A model generated the notes under the pieces. That model was given only the letters and a program-made list of their open reading frames with translations. It did no database searches and was not told the DNA's origin. A stretch of 64,000 nt of DNA, taken from positions 704,797 through 768,796 of the forward strand of contig NZ_AUFX01000003.1 in assembly GCF_000426725.1 (NCBI RefSeq), read 5' to 3'. Below are positions 54,130 through 63,942 of the stretch, one piece after another (the stretch's first letter is position 1; every line of letters starts with the position of its first letter). Source of the stretch: Sporocytophaga myxococcoides DSM 11118. Lineage in GTDB: Bacteria > Bacteroidota > Bacteroidia > Cytophagales > Cytophagaceae. The translations under genes were made by a program, and so were the position numbers.

Positions 54130-56319
54130 TTTATTTTTCTTGGTAAGACTATTCTCCACTTTTTTAACCTTTACATCACCATCTTTATGCAATGGATAGA
54201 CATCAATTTCATTATTTAAATTTCGTCTTACCTGAATTATTACTTTCGTATTATTTACCTGCAGATTAGTGATAGTAAGCTCATTGATAAATGAAGGTAA
54301 TGTTGGATTCACAAAGTTAATAGTGTTTTCCTTTGCGTTGATTTCAATTCCCAGAGCTGCCTGTAGAAGAAAATAAACTGAAGTCACAGCCCAGGCCTGC
54401 GGTGAACAAGCTACAGGATATGCAGTAGGACCTTCATGCTTTCTTTTTTCAAAACCACAAAACAATTCAGGCAATCTTTGTAGCTCAACAAAGGTAGTTA
54501 CGTCAAACATTCCTTTAAGCACCTTATGTAATTCCTCATAACAACCATACTTATACAAGCCATATGCAATCAATGAATTGTCATGAGGCCAGATTGATCC
54601 ATTGTGGTAAGACATGGGATTATATCTTACTTCATCTGTAGCAATAGTTCTTATGCCCCATCCAGAGAACATCTTGTCACTAAGAAGTGTAGTAGCAAGT
54701 TGTTCTGCATGTTCATTTTGGGCTATGCCTGAAAACAAACAATGGCCTGCATTACTAGATACCACTTCACAAGGATTCTTTTGCCCATCCAAAGCTATGT
54801 GATAACACTTTTTCTCTTCTGACCAAAAAGCCTTTGCAAATTTCTCCTTTAATTCATTAGCCTGAAGACTTAACTCATTTGCCTTTTCCTCCATTCCTAG
54901 TTCTCGTGCTATCTTACTCGCACTCATCTTGGCATCATATACATATCCTTGTACTTCACATAAAGCTATGGGTCCTTTTGCCAATTTTCCGTTAGAATAA
55001 AATATGGAATCATGAGAATCTTTCCATCCTTGATTATTAAGTCCGGTTTCAGATTTTTTCTGATATTCAACAAATCCGTCTCCGTCAATATCTCCAAAAT
55101 TGTCAATCCAATTCAAGGCTGCTTCAATATTAGGCCATATATGTCTAAGTGTTTCAAGATCGTTGGTTCTATGAAGATAAGCTCCTGCCAATGCGACGAA
55201 AAGCGGTGTGGCATCTATAGTTCCATAGTACATTTTAAATGGAATTTCTCCAAGCTCTGCCATCTCTCCACCTCTTTTCTCATGGAAAACCTTACCAGGT
55301 TCTGCATCCTGAAAACTATTTTCAGTATCTGCCTGTGTTGCTGCCAAATACTTCAATACACCCTTCGTTATTTCAGGATTTAACCATAAGCATTGCCAGG
55401 CAGTTATAATACCATCCCTTCCGAAAGGCGTACTATACCAAGGAATTCCTGCATATGGATATATGCCGTATTCAGTATTAGACAACATAGTGACTAAATC
55501 AGACTTTGATCTGTGCAACCATTCGTTGAACTGTTCATTAGAGCTCAACAATTCACAGGATTCCTGCTTAACCTTTTCCAGAGTTTTAGTAACCTGATGG
55601 CATGCATCTTCATATTTCAGAATCTGTGTTTCTTTTTTCCCAATTTCACAAGCTACAGCAAAAGATATGTAATCACAGGCCTTAGGTACTAATTGAATTT
55701 TATAGGAAGCTTTTTTATTCTCAATTGAATCAGGAACTTTTTCAAATTTGATCCTTGTCTTTCTTGGAACATTATCCAAACCTTTGTAGCCAAGGATAAT
55801 CTGATCCTCCAGATATTTAGGAGTAGACTTTCGTCCTACCTTCTTTCTTGATAATCCTCTGACTTCAAAAATATCTTTAAAGTCCGATTCAAAGCTCAAT
55901 GAGATATTGAAAGCCAAGGGCTCCATTCCAAAATTACATAGTCTTATTTTTTCATAGCAAACATTATTGTATACAAATATTGATCTGTGAATATGCAACG
56001 ACCCCTTCTCTGCGATAGAACCATTTTTATTCAAATAGTCTGAATTAGTGAGGTCTACTGTCATCAACTCATTTTCTTCCTTCAAACTTGAGCTCAGAAG
56101 TAAGGGTCTGTGCCCTTCCACCAGCATTTCCAGCTTGCTTAAAAATCTGGTTCCTTCACAAAACAATCCCTGTGCACCATGCCCAATCGGAAACACGTCA
56201 CCATAACGATCAAAGACCCCAAACATATCTTCATGCTTGAGCACCATAATCCTGTCATCGGCGAGAGATGAAGAAGCAAGAATAAAATATTGATTTTTAT
56301 ACTTGATATAACTTCCCAT
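54112..56319 (-). CDS. Amylo-alpha-1,6-glucosidase / glycogen-debranching-like glycoside hydrolase
   Basis: A 735-residue cytoplasmic enzyme. The N-terminal beta domain (about 10-210) has GVFDRYGDVFPIGHGAQGLF and GTRFLSKLEM, typical of the GDE N-terminal (bis) domain. The (alpha/alpha)6 barrel (about 270-710) contains GIPWYSTPFGRDGIITAWQC, the conserved acid-containing loop, plus GWKDSHDSIFYSNG and YHNGSIWPHDNSLIAYGLY. It belongs to the GH63/GH133-like group that trims alpha-1,6 branches or other small glucosides. It is two bases downstream of a GT4 gene on the same strand, suggesting one operon for synthesis and turnover of an alpha-glucan or compatible solute. Confidence 0.88.
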   Translation of the reverse strand: MGSYIKYKNQYFILASSSLADDRIMVLKHEDMFGVFDRYGDVFPIGHGAQGLFCEGTRFLSKLEMLVEGHRPLLLSSSLKEENELMTVDLTNSDYLNKNGSIAEKGSLHIHRSIFVYNNVCYEKIRLCNFGMEPLAFNISLSFESDFKDIFEVRGLSRKKVGRKSTPKYLEDQIILGYKGLDNVPRKTRIKFEKVPDSIENKKASYKIQLVPKACDYISFAVACEIGKKETQILKYEDACHQVTKTLEKVKQESCELLSSNEQFNEWLHRSKSDLVTMLSNTEYGIYPYAGIPWYSTPFGRDGIITAWQCLWLNPEITKGVLKYLAATQADTENSFQDAEPGKVFHEKRGGEMAELGEIPFKMYYGTIDATPLFVALAGAYLHRTNDLETLRHIWPNIEAALNWIDNFGDIDGDGFVEYQKKSETGLNNQGWKDSHDSIFYSNGKLAKGPIALCEVQGYVYDAKMSASKIARELGMEEKANELSLQANELKEKFAKAFWSEEKKCYHIALDGQKNPCEVVSSNAGHCLFSGIAQNEHAEQLATTLLSDKMFSGWGIRTIATDEVRYNPMSYHNGSIWPHDNSLIAYGLYKYGCYEELHKVLKGMFDVTTFVELQRLPELFCGFEKRKHEGPTAYPVACSPQAWAVTSVYFLLQAALGIEINAKENTINFVNPTLPSFINELTITNLQVNNTKVIIQVRRNLNNEIDVYPLHKDGDVKVKKVENSLTKKNKLVEAG

Positions 56320-56321
56320 GC

Positions 56322-57386
56322 CTAAACATTTTTATATACAAAATTAATATTGGACATACTTTTAGTTTTAATAAGCTGGTCATATACTTCAACATAATCC
56401 CTTGTCATTCTTTCTGCCGAAAATCTCTTATCGAAACAAGCACGAACCTTACTCCTATCAAGCTTTTTCACCTCCTCAATACTACAAAGTGCTTCTTCCA
56501 TACTTTCTACAATTCTTCCCGAAACTCCGTCTTCAATAACTTCAGGAACACTTCCGTTCCTCCATGCAATTACAGGCGTACCACAGGCTATTGACTCAAT
56601 CATAACCAGACCAAATGGCTCAGGCCAGTCTATCAGAAAGACAAGAGCAATTGCATTTTCAAGAAATTCCTGCTTTTCTTTTTCACTGACTTCTCCAACA
56701 TATTCTACCAAAGGATGATTGAGCATTGGTTTTATCACTGTCTCAAAATACTCATGATCTTTTGTATCTACTTTGGCTGCAAGCTTAATAGGAATGCCAG
56801 CGTCAATGGCTAATTGTATGGCTCTCTCGGGTCTCTTTTCCGGAGAAAACCTACCTAAGAATGCCAGATATTTCCCTTCTCTGTTACTTCCTTTATAAAG
56901 ATCTGAAGGAAGTCCGTGATATACAGTTTCTACCCAATTAGCTTCAGGAAGTGGTTTTCTTTGAAAATCAGAAATTGACACTACCGGAATTTCTTTATAT
57001 TCCTTGTATAATGGAATAAGATCAGTCATATCAAGCCTTCCGTGTAAAGTGCTAATATGAGGTGTAAGCATTCTCCTAGATAGCGGAAAATGAAGGTAAT
57101 CAATGTGAAAATGTATTATATCAAAATTATCAACTTCCCTTTGTACCATCTCCATTAAAGTGAAATGGTGAGCAAGCGGGTCCATACTCTCACTATCCAA
57201 TCTCAATGCTTTGTTGCAAGGAGCAATCAGTTTAGCTTTGGTTTCAGAATCTCCCGAAGCAAATAAAGTTACTTCATGTCCCTGCTTTACCAATTCCTCC
57301 GTCAGATAAGAAACAATTCTTTCAGTCCCTCCATATAATTTAGGTGGCACGCTTTCAAAAAGCGGACTCACTTGTGCTATCCTCAT
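56322..57386 (-). CDS. Family 4 glycosyltransferase
   Basis: A 354-residue GT-B enzyme. The N-terminal Rossmann domain opens with RIAQVSPLFESVPPKLYGGT, where the Gly-Gly loop binds the acceptor. The C-terminal donor domain has GRFSPEKRPERAIQLAIDAG (about 175-194) and the E-x7-E motif EPFGLVMIESIACGTPVIAW (about 258-277). The donor is probably a nucleotide sugar or GDP/ADP-glucose. Coupled to the debranching-like gene 2 bases downstream. Promoter region is shared with the divergent methyltransferase gene. Confidence 0.92.
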   Translation of the reverse strand: MRIAQVSPLFESVPPKLYGGTERIVSYLTEELVKQGHEVTLFASGDSETKAKLIAPCNKALRLDSESMDPLAHHFTLMEMVQREVDNFDIIHFHIDYLHFPLSRRMLTPHISTLHGRLDMTDLIPLYKEYKEIPVVSISDFQRKPLPEANWVETVYHGLPSDLYKGSNREGKYLAFLGRFSPEKRPERAIQLAIDAGIPIKLAAKVDTKDHEYFETVIKPMLNHPLVEYVGEVSEKEKQEFLENAIALVFLIDWPEPFGLVMIESIACGTPVIAWRNGSVPEVIEDGVSGRIVESMEEALCSIEEVKKLDRSKVRACFDKRFSAERMTRDYVEVYDQLIKTKSMSNINFVYKNV

Positions 57387-57478
57387 AAGTTCTTTATCAT
57401 AATACTATTAGATTAACCATGGCTCATATCGAAAGTTTTTCTTTTCATTTTTCTTAGGATAAAGGGCAAAATATCAGC

Positions 57479-57486
57479 TATCTTTG
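57479..57486 (+). promoter_or_regulatory. Predicted -7 box of the methyltransferase gene
   Basis: TATCTTTG matches TAnnTTTG and lies 22 bases upstream of the ATG at 57508. Confidence 0.55.
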
Positions 57487-57507
57487 GAATGGTAATTTGG
57501 CATTTAA

Positions 57508-58269
57508 ATGAAAAAGTTAATTAGTCTGGTCATCAGAAAAATTCCAAGGAAATATCTACAGATATTTAGTCCGCTGGCACTTAAAGTTATTGCTCTTTTT
57601 TATGCGGGAAATAATGTAGAATGTCCAATTTCAGGGAAAACCTATAGAAAATTTCTTCCATATGGGAGAATTCCAAGACCTAACGCTTTGGCACCTGACA
57701 GCCTTTCTCTTGAAAGACATCGTTTGATGTGGTTATATCTGAAGAATAAGACAAATTTCTTTACTGCTAAGCTAAAGGTATTGCACATAGCTCCGGAACA
57801 CTGTTTTATTCATCGTTTTGAGGAACTTAAAAATCTTGATTATATAACCGCCGATCTCGAATCTCCTTTGGCTAAGGTTAAAATGGATATACACCAAATT
57901 CCATTTGAAGCCAATACTTTTGATGTTGCTTTCTGCAACCATGTAATGGAACACGTTGATAGTGATATAAAGGCTATGAGTGAAATTTACAGGGTATTGA
58001 AGCCTGGCGGATGGGCTATCATTCAATCTCCTCTTGACTTAACCCGCAAAACTACTTTTGAAGACTTTTCCATAACTGATCCTTCTGACAGAGAAAAAAT
58101 ATTCGGACAAAATGATCACGTTCGGGTTTATGGAAGAGATTACAAAAAACGTCTTGAACAAGGAGGATTTACAGTTATCGAGGACGACTATGTAATGCAA
58201 CTTGATCCCAAAATTGTAGAGAGGTATGCTTTACCAAAAGAGGAAATTATTTATCTGTGTAAAAAATAA
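57508..58269 (+). CDS. Class I SAM-dependent methyltransferase
   Basis: A 253-residue methyltransferase with an N-terminal helical lead (IRKIPRKYLQIFSPLALKVI) and a C-x-x-C-free cap. The SAM-binding motif I is unusual (KVLHIAPEHCFIHRF, about 90-104, no GxGxG). Motif II is YITADLESPLAKVKMDIHQI (about 112-131), followed by FDVAFCNHVMEHVDSDIKAM (about 138-157) and VLKPGGWAIIQSP (about 163-175). This variant is common in Bacteroidota. Substrate unknown; a glycan or lipid is plausible next to glycosyltransferase genes. Confidence 0.9.
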   Translation: MKKLISLVIRKIPRKYLQIFSPLALKVIALFYAGNNVECPISGKTYRKFLPYGRIPRPNALAPDSLSLERHRLMWLYLKNKTNFFTAKLKVLHIAPEHCFIHRFEELKNLDYITADLESPLAKVKMDIHQIPFEANTFDVAFCNHVMEHVDSDIKAMSEIYRVLKPGGWAIIQSPLDLTRKTTFEDFSITDPSDREKIFGQNDHVRVYGRDYKKRLEQGGFTVIEDDYVMQLDPKIVERYALPKEEIIYLCKK

Positions 58270-58271
58270 GG

Positions 58272-59243
58272 CTATTTCTTTTCTTTAAACAACTCTCTTT
58301 TAAGTTCTGTTAAAAAGCCGATTCCATAGCCCGTAAGCTGTGTAAATACAGCAGCCACGCTGAGAAAGCCAATTTTTAAACTCCTGTTTTTTATAGTTGC
58401 ATCTATCAAAATCAGTACTGAATACAAAAGCAATATTCCCAAACATAAATAGAATATGGTACTGCTAAAAATTGATGAAAGTAAAGTGAATGCACAGAAT
58501 ATGGTAAATGCTGCGGGCATGAAATGAATTGGCTTTAACTCCGCAGGAAAAAATCTGTAAATATTTATTCTTGCCCTTCCGAAAAAATGTAATTGCTTAA
58601 AGAAATGAGTGAAGTTTGTCCTTCTTTTATGATAAACAAAAGCATTCTCTACAAGGCCGGATTTGAATCCACTGTTTAATATTCTTATACTAAATTCTAT
58701 ATCCTCTCCCATCCTGGTAATAATATATCCTCGAGTATTCTCAAATACCTGCCTTGATATTCCCATATTAAAACTTCTTGGATGAAAAGTTCCAACCCTT
58801 TTTTTATTTCCTCTTATTCCTCCAGTAGTAAATAATGAGGTCATTGAATAACTGATTGCCTTCTGAACATCAGTAAATGAAGGATGGCTTTTATCCGGGC
58901 CTCCAAATGCATCCAGGTAATTTTCATTCAAGGCCTTTTCAAGCTCTTCAAAATAGTTGGCAGGGATAATGCAATCGGAATCAAAAACGATAAAATAATC
59001 ACCGTTGGCTCTTTCATATCCATAGTTTCTAGAAAAGCCTTGTCCGGTATTTTCTTTATAATAATACGTTACTTCAAGTTGCGATTTGAAAGAATTAACT
59101 ATATCCTCACATTTTATGGAAGACCCATCTTCAACAATAACAACATCGAAATTATTGTAAGTCTGTTTTGTAAGACTTTCCAAAAGTTCTTTAATTTCAT
59201 CAGGACGGTTGTAGATGGGAATAACTACAGAATACCTTCTCAT
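58272..59243 (-). CDS. Family 2 glycosyltransferase with C-terminal membrane helices
   Basis: A 323-residue GT-A enzyme, last gene of a four-gene minus-strand operon. It opens SVVIPIYNRPDEIKELLESL, with the nucleotide-binding DGSS and the metal-binding DSD in DYFIVFDSDCIIPANYFEEL (about 87-106). It has a G-E-D motif (TRMGEDIEFSIRI, about 175-187), then two or three membrane helices (about 245-305). It is four bases into the upstream GT2 gene (ATGA-type overlap). It probably transfers a sugar in surface polysaccharide or lipid glycan synthesis. Confidence 0.92.
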   Translation of the reverse strand: MRRYSVVIPIYNRPDEIKELLESLTKQTYNNFDVVIVEDGSSIKCEDIVNSFKSQLEVTYYYKENTGQGFSRNYGYERANGDYFIVFDSDCIIPANYFEELEKALNENYLDAFGGPDKSHPSFTDVQKAISYSMTSLFTTGGIRGNKKRVGTFHPRSFNMGISRQVFENTRGYIITRMGEDIEFSIRILNSGFKSGLVENAFVYHKRRTNFTHFFKQLHFFGRARINIYRFFPAELKPIHFMPAAFTIFCAFTLLSSIFSSTIFYLCLGILLLYSVLILIDATIKNRSLKIGFLSVAAVFTQLTGYGIGFLTELKRELFKEKK

Positions 59244-60214
59244 GCAATATCTCCGACTTTATCAAGAACTATATAATCAGACTTATTATGAGAATTCATC
59301 GTAAGTATTTCCCCGATAAAACCTGCTAAAAATAATTGTACCCCAATAATTATGGCAACTAATGCAAGGTAAAACCATGTATTATTGACAACATCTCTCC
59401 CTTTAATGCCCATAGAAAGACTGTAGATCTTATCAGCAAGTAGATAAAAAGTAGTAAAAAATCCGAAGATAAAAGACAATGTACCTAGTGAGCCAAAAAA
59501 GTGCATTGGCCTTTTTTTAAATTTAGTTACAAAGGTTATTGACAAAAGGTCTAGAAAGCCATATAAAAAACGTTCCAAACCAAATTTGGTCGTTCCATAT
59601 TTTCTTGCCTGGTGCTGAACCACCTTTTCTCCAATTTTTCCAAAACCATTTCTTTTGGCTATTACTGGTATATATCGATGCATCTCGCCATAAATCTCGA
59701 CGTTTTTTATCACCTGATATTTATATGCTTTCAAGCCACAGTTAAAATCATGAAGCTTAATTCCTGATATACTACTGGTAACTCCATTAAATAACTTGGT
59801 AGGAATAGTTTTTGAAATGGGATCAAATCTTTTTTTCTTCCAACCTGATACAAGATCATATCCCTGATTTTTGATCATATCATACAGTTCAGGAATTTCA
59901 TCCGGACTATCCTGCAAATCAGCATCCATGGTGATCACCACTTCTCCTTTAGCATTATGAAATCCATGATTCAAAGCCGCACTTTTACCATAATTACGAC
60001 TAAATCTAACGCCCTTGATATAAGGATTATCTATATTCAGTTTTTCAATTACTTCCCATGATTCATCTGTACTACCATCATCGACAAGAATAACTTCATA
60101 CTTAAAATTATTAGCATTCATTACTCTACTTATCCATTGAGTAAGCTCGGGTAATGACTCTGCTTCATTCAACAAAGGCACTACTACAGATATGTCCGGT
60201 CTTAGAGAAGCCAT
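59240..60214 (-). CDS. Family 2 glycosyltransferase, DPM1/GtrB (ArnC) type
   Basis: A 324-residue enzyme of the polyprenyl-phosphate glycosyltransferase type. It has ISVVVPLLNEAESLPELTQW (about 9-28), VILVDDGSTDESWEVIEKLN (about 40-59), metal-binding DADLQDSPDEIPELYDMI (about 95-112) and YGTTKFGLERF (about 205-215). Two transmembrane helices follow (about 230-258 and 275-300). Such enzymes load a sugar on undecaprenyl phosphate at the inner membrane for later transfer. Operonic with the next GT2 and with the dihydroorotase-like gene one base upstream. Confidence 0.94.
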   Translation of the reverse strand: MASLRPDISVVVPLLNEAESLPELTQWISRVMNANNFKYEVILVDDGSTDESWEVIEKLNIDNPYIKGVRFSRNYGKSAALNHGFHNAKGEVVITMDADLQDSPDEIPELYDMIKNQGYDLVSGWKKKRFDPISKTIPTKLFNGVTSSISGIKLHDFNCGLKAYKYQVIKNVEIYGEMHRYIPVIAKRNGFGKIGEKVVQHQARKYGTTKFGLERFLYGFLDLLSITFVTKFKKRPMHFFGSLGTLSFIFGFFTTFYLLADKIYSLSMGIKGRDVVNNTWFYLALVAIIIGVQLFLAGFIGEILTMNSHNKSDYIVLDKVGDIA

Positions 60215-60215
60215 C

Positions 60216-61478
60216 TTAATTATTAATAAAATACATTCCTTTGTTAATTACAGCCAAAGGTTTTCCCTTAAACTTCCAACCAACAAACGGAGTATTTTTA
60301 GATTTAGATTTAATATCACCTTTAGTAAACTCCCATTCTCTTTCTGAATCGAATATGGTAATCTCAGCAAGCTCTCCTTCTTTTATAACTGGCTGAGACA
60401 ACCCCAGAATTCTTCGGGGCGCATAAGATATCTTCTCAAGAATTGTTTCAAGAGAAATATCTCCTTTGAGAGTATTAACAATGGAGAACACTGATTCTAA
60501 TCCAATCATTCCAAATTCAGCAAGATCGAATTCTAAATTCTTGCTCTCTTCATCCTGAGGATTATGATCTGATACGATAGCATCAATAACTCCATCTCTC
60601 AAATAACTCCAGAATGCATCAACATCTTCCTTAGACCTTAATGGAGGGTTCACCTTTAAATTTGTATCGAATGAAGTCAGTAAGGTATCATCAAGAGCAA
60701 GATTATATGCTGTAATATCAGAAGTCACATTCAAACCTTCAGCTTTAGCCTCTTTAATAAGCTGAAAAGAACGAGGACTACTGACATGAGAAAAGTGAAT
60801 TTTTCCTCCTGTATACCTTAATATCCTAAGATCTCTTTCAACAATAATCTCTTCAGCCAACTTAGGAAGCCCTTTCAAGCCTAATACTGTACTGGTAAAT
60901 CCTTCGTTCATCTGACCATACATTGAAACATATTTATCCTCTGCATGCACAAGTAATAATCCATCAAATGACTGTAGATATTGAAGTGTCTTTAATAACA
61001 CATCAGAATGCCAGATAGGTTTATTTCCATCAGAAAAAGCTATTGCTCCAGCTTTATGCAAATCAATCATCTCTGTAATTTCTTCACCCTTATTGTCTAT
61101 AGTAACAGCAGCAACAGGGTAAACAGAAGTTATTTTATTTGCAGACCTGTTAGAAATATATTCAACAAGATCTTTAGTTTGTAAAACGGGCTTGGTATTA
61201 GGCATACAAACCATACCTGTAAACCCACCCGACGCTGCTGCTTTGGTAGCAGAATGAATATCTTCTTTATGTTCACTTCCGGGATCTTTAATAGATGCCC
61301 TTAAGTCAAACCATCCGGGGGAAACTTTTAAATTGGGGCTTTCAAGTACAACATCAGCAGTCTCTTCAAAATCTCCAATCTTCTCAATTTTACCATCAAT
61401 AATAACTATATTCTTTTTCTGAAAATGATAAGGTGAATTTTTATCTATTATTTCAGCAGATTTTAAGAGAATTTTCAT
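60216..61478 (-). CDS. Dihydroorotase-like amidohydrolase lacking the HxH metal motif
   Basis: A 420-residue amidohydrolase-superfamily protein of the type I dihydroorotase (multifunctional complex) group. The fold markers are present: SPGWFDLRASIKDPGSEHKE (about 53-72), GGFTGMVCMPNTKPVLQ (about 84-100), VHAED (about 167-171), IHFSHVSSPRS and VSDHNPQDEESK (about 305-316). In active enzymes residues 60 and 62 are His-x-His binding zinc. Here they are Arg60 and Ser62, so two ligands are missing. It may be a non-catalytic partner, like the pseudo-DHOase that stiffens aspartate carbamoyltransferase in some bacteria, or it may have drifted to another role. It sits one base from the GT2 genes and one base from the BatA-like gene. 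Confidence 0.88.
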   Translation of the reverse strand: MKILLKSAEIIDKNSPYHFQKKNIVIIDGKIEKIGDFEETADVVLESPNLKVSPGWFDLRASIKDPGSEHKEDIHSATKAAASGGFTGMVCMPNTKPVLQTKDLVEYISNRSANKITSVYPVAAVTIDNKGEEITEMIDLHKAGAIAFSDGNKPIWHSDVLLKTLQYLQSFDGLLLVHAEDKYVSMYGQMNEGFTSTVLGLKGLPKLAEEIIVERDLRILRYTGGKIHFSHVSSPRSFQLIKEAKAEGLNVTSDITAYNLALDDTLLTSFDTNLKVNPPLRSKEDVDAFWSYLRDGVIDAIVSDHNPQDEESKNLEFDLAEFGMIGLESVFSIVNTLKGDISLETILEKISYAPRRILGLSQPVIKEGELAEITIFDSEREWEFTKGDIKSKSKNTPFVGWKFKGKPLAVINKGMYFINN

Positions 61479-61479
61479 T

Positions 61480-63516
61480 TTAAAAGAAGCGAATCAATAA
61501 AATTTCTGTGAGTAAAAACAACAGGCACAAAATTAAACAATATTTCCAAAGAGGCCTTCCTTGTTCTTCATTTTTAAAATCTTTAAGAAAAGAATCCGTA
61601 TTATTCAGAGGAAGAATCTTAACATTCGGATGAACAGCCTGAACTTTCTTTAATTCATCTATTGTATAAAACTCCATAATAGATTCTTTCTTGCCAAAGT
61701 TTAAAGCAACAATCCTTTCAATATTTCCCTGCTTGTTTACAAGAGAATAAAATCCAGGTCCCATTTCCCTGTCAGGTATTTCAACCACCAGCTGTTTACC
61801 TGAAATTCTTTGATCTGGAATAAACTTAATCCCATTACCTTCTAGTGTAAAAATATTTTCAACGCGAGGATCTGTTAATTCAATAGTAAAATTTTTATCC
61901 TGAAAACTATATCCTAATTTTTCATACGATGAAAAACTATCAAATCCGATTTTATATAAAACAGGAACAAATAACGCATGCCTAGGAAAGTTTGTATAAC
62001 CAGAATTGAATGGGGCTGTAAAGAAAAATAACTTGCCTTTTCCTGAACTAAATTCAGACAAGAAAGACCTTCCATTCTTAAACTTTAATAATCCATTAGA
62101 TTGACTCTGAGAATATAAAATGGGAAAGGCATAAGGCATTGAAATATTGTGGTCCTTTTTCTCAAATATATTTTTAAAGAAAGGATTGTTAAAATCAGGA
62201 GGTACTAAGGTATAAAGCCCCCTATCCCCTAATGTATCTGCCGAATAGGAATCAACCTGAGATATATTTAAACTTTTTAATAAACTATTTAAGTTGTTTA
62301 TATCAGTTGTTCTAGAAGGGACATATATAAGCTCACCACCTTTCTTAACAAAATCAGCAATGGACTCAGAAAGAGAAACTGGAATATTCTTTACAGCATT
62401 AAATACTATTAAATTAGAAACTGGAATTGCAGAATAATCAAGACTACCTGATGAAGTTGATGTAACAACAAAAATATCTTCATTACTAAAAAGATTTCTC
62501 AAATAGGAATTATCCTCGTCATCTATTAATAAAACTTTAACCTTGGGACTGGGATTAATTGTAAAGAAATATTGATTGTCAAAAGAGATAGGACTGTCGT
62601 CGATAGAAAGAATACATTTTTTAACTGAATTACCTGTTATGTTAAAAGGAATTTTCACAACTAAAGAGATTCCATTACTTACTTCAGCTACTGCAGAACT
62701 AACCTGAATTCCATCAATATTTAGTTTCAAATTCACCTCTTTACGCTCTTCATTTCCTTGATAATTAAGCTTTACATTAATTTCATTATTCTGATTAACT
62801 TTCACATAAGGAGTTCCTAACCAGACTGAATCTATGAAGACATTGGAAACCTCTTTATTCTGAACTGGTATCCAATAATATTCAGATAAAGAATCAAACT
62901 CCAAATTCTCCAAGGATCCCATGGTTGATTTTTGAAAATCAGAGAACCAATAATAATTATTTATAGATTTACTATCTAAATCACTGAGATTTTTAAACCT
63001 ATTATTAACTTCGTCACCACTTCTATATTCATTGGAAAACTTTATCTCAGATAGCCTTTCGCTAAACCGATCTTTGTTTCTTTTAAATAAATCTTTCCCT
63101 TCAAAATTATTGGTCAAAAGCGCATAGTTAGTAGACGTAGGATTAAGATCCACGAGGGATAACAATGATTTTGTTACCACATCGAGAGCTTTTCCATCCT
63201 CCAATTCATTTTCCATGCTATACGAATTATCCAGATACACTCCGACATTATTTTTAGATTTAGCCCCAATCCCATTACCCTGAATTATTGGCTGAGCAAA
63301 AGCCAACACTAGAAATAAAATAAATAATATCCTGCTAAGTAGAATTAGTATTTGCTTTAATCTAAAACGAGTGGATGTTGACTCCTTAACTACTTCCAGA
63401 AACGAAACGTTGGTAAACAACACCTTTACTGGACGTTGGAAATTAAAGAGATGAATAATTATCGGAATTAATATAGCCGATATTGCGAACAAATAAGAAG
63501 GATATAGAAAATTCAT
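61480..63516 (-). CDS. BatA-domain membrane protein (VWA-like)
   Basis: A 678-residue membrane protein, first gene of the four-gene operon. The N-terminal BatA domain (MNFLYPSYLFAISAILIPIIIHLFN, split by LFNFQRPVKVLFTNVSFLEV) contains helices at about 5-25 and 57-80. The VWA-like region opens with NNVGVYLDNSYSMENELEDG (about 89-108; D-x-S-x-S with a Y in place of G). The rest is a periplasmic beta-rich domain, then a C-terminal helix (about 655-676). Members of this group are not catalytic and may organise complexes at the envelope; the pairing with dihydroorotase-like and GT2 genes is commonly seen in Bacteroidota. Confidence 0.9.
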   Translation of the reverse strand: MNFLYPSYLFAISAILIPIIIHLFNFQRPVKVLFTNVSFLEVVKESTSTRFRLKQILILLSRILFILFLVLAFAQPIIQGNGIGAKSKNNVGVYLDNSYSMENELEDGKALDVVTKSLLSLVDLNPTSTNYALLTNNFEGKDLFKRNKDRFSERLSEIKFSNEYRSGDEVNNRFKNLSDLDSKSINNYYWFSDFQKSTMGSLENLEFDSLSEYYWIPVQNKEVSNVFIDSVWLGTPYVKVNQNNEINVKLNYQGNEERKEVNLKLNIDGIQVSSAVAEVSNGISLVVKIPFNITGNSVKKCILSIDDSPISFDNQYFFTINPSPKVKVLLIDDEDNSYLRNLFSNEDIFVVTSTSSGSLDYSAIPVSNLIVFNAVKNIPVSLSESIADFVKKGGELIYVPSRTTDINNLNSLLKSLNISQVDSYSADTLGDRGLYTLVPPDFNNPFFKNIFEKKDHNISMPYAFPILYSQSQSNGLLKFKNGRSFLSEFSSGKGKLFFFTAPFNSGYTNFPRHALFVPVLYKIGFDSFSSYEKLGYSFQDKNFTIELTDPRVENIFTLEGNGIKFIPDQRISGKQLVVEIPDREMGPGFYSLVNKQGNIERIVALNFGKKESIMEFYTIDELKKVQAVHPNVKILPLNNTDSFLKDFKNEEQGRPLWKYCLILCLLFLLTEILLIRFF

Positions 63517-63692
63517 TAATTCAAATCAGAAATCAAGTTTCAAGGCTGTAATATAAAAATTAAATTTTCAATTTGACTAAATGAATAGACGCAAATATGA
63601 ATTAAATCTAAAACGATAACACTAAAAAATTAAATATAAAAATAACCATTTGTTTCTGTTGAAAAAAAGATAGAAACCCATATAAATAAAAA

Positions 63693-63719
63693 AAAGCTCT
63701 GAGTTGATATCAGAGCTTT
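63693..63719 (-). terminator. Terminator of the rRNA operon
   Basis: AAAGCTCTGA (63693-63702) pairs with TCAGAGCTTT (63710-63719) just downstream of 5S rRNA on the minus strand, with a T run beyond. The remaining bases of 63517-63692 hold nothing else that I can see. Confidence 0.88.
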
Positions 63720-63730
63720 CTAATAATAAG

Positions 63731-63840
<110 letters not shown>

Positions 63841-63942
63841 TAAGGTTTTTAATACTTTTATTTTTTTTGACTCTTAAACCTTTTGTTTAAGGTCATGACA
63901 ACATCTGAGAAAAAGATATATACTATAACACACAGCGCTAAC

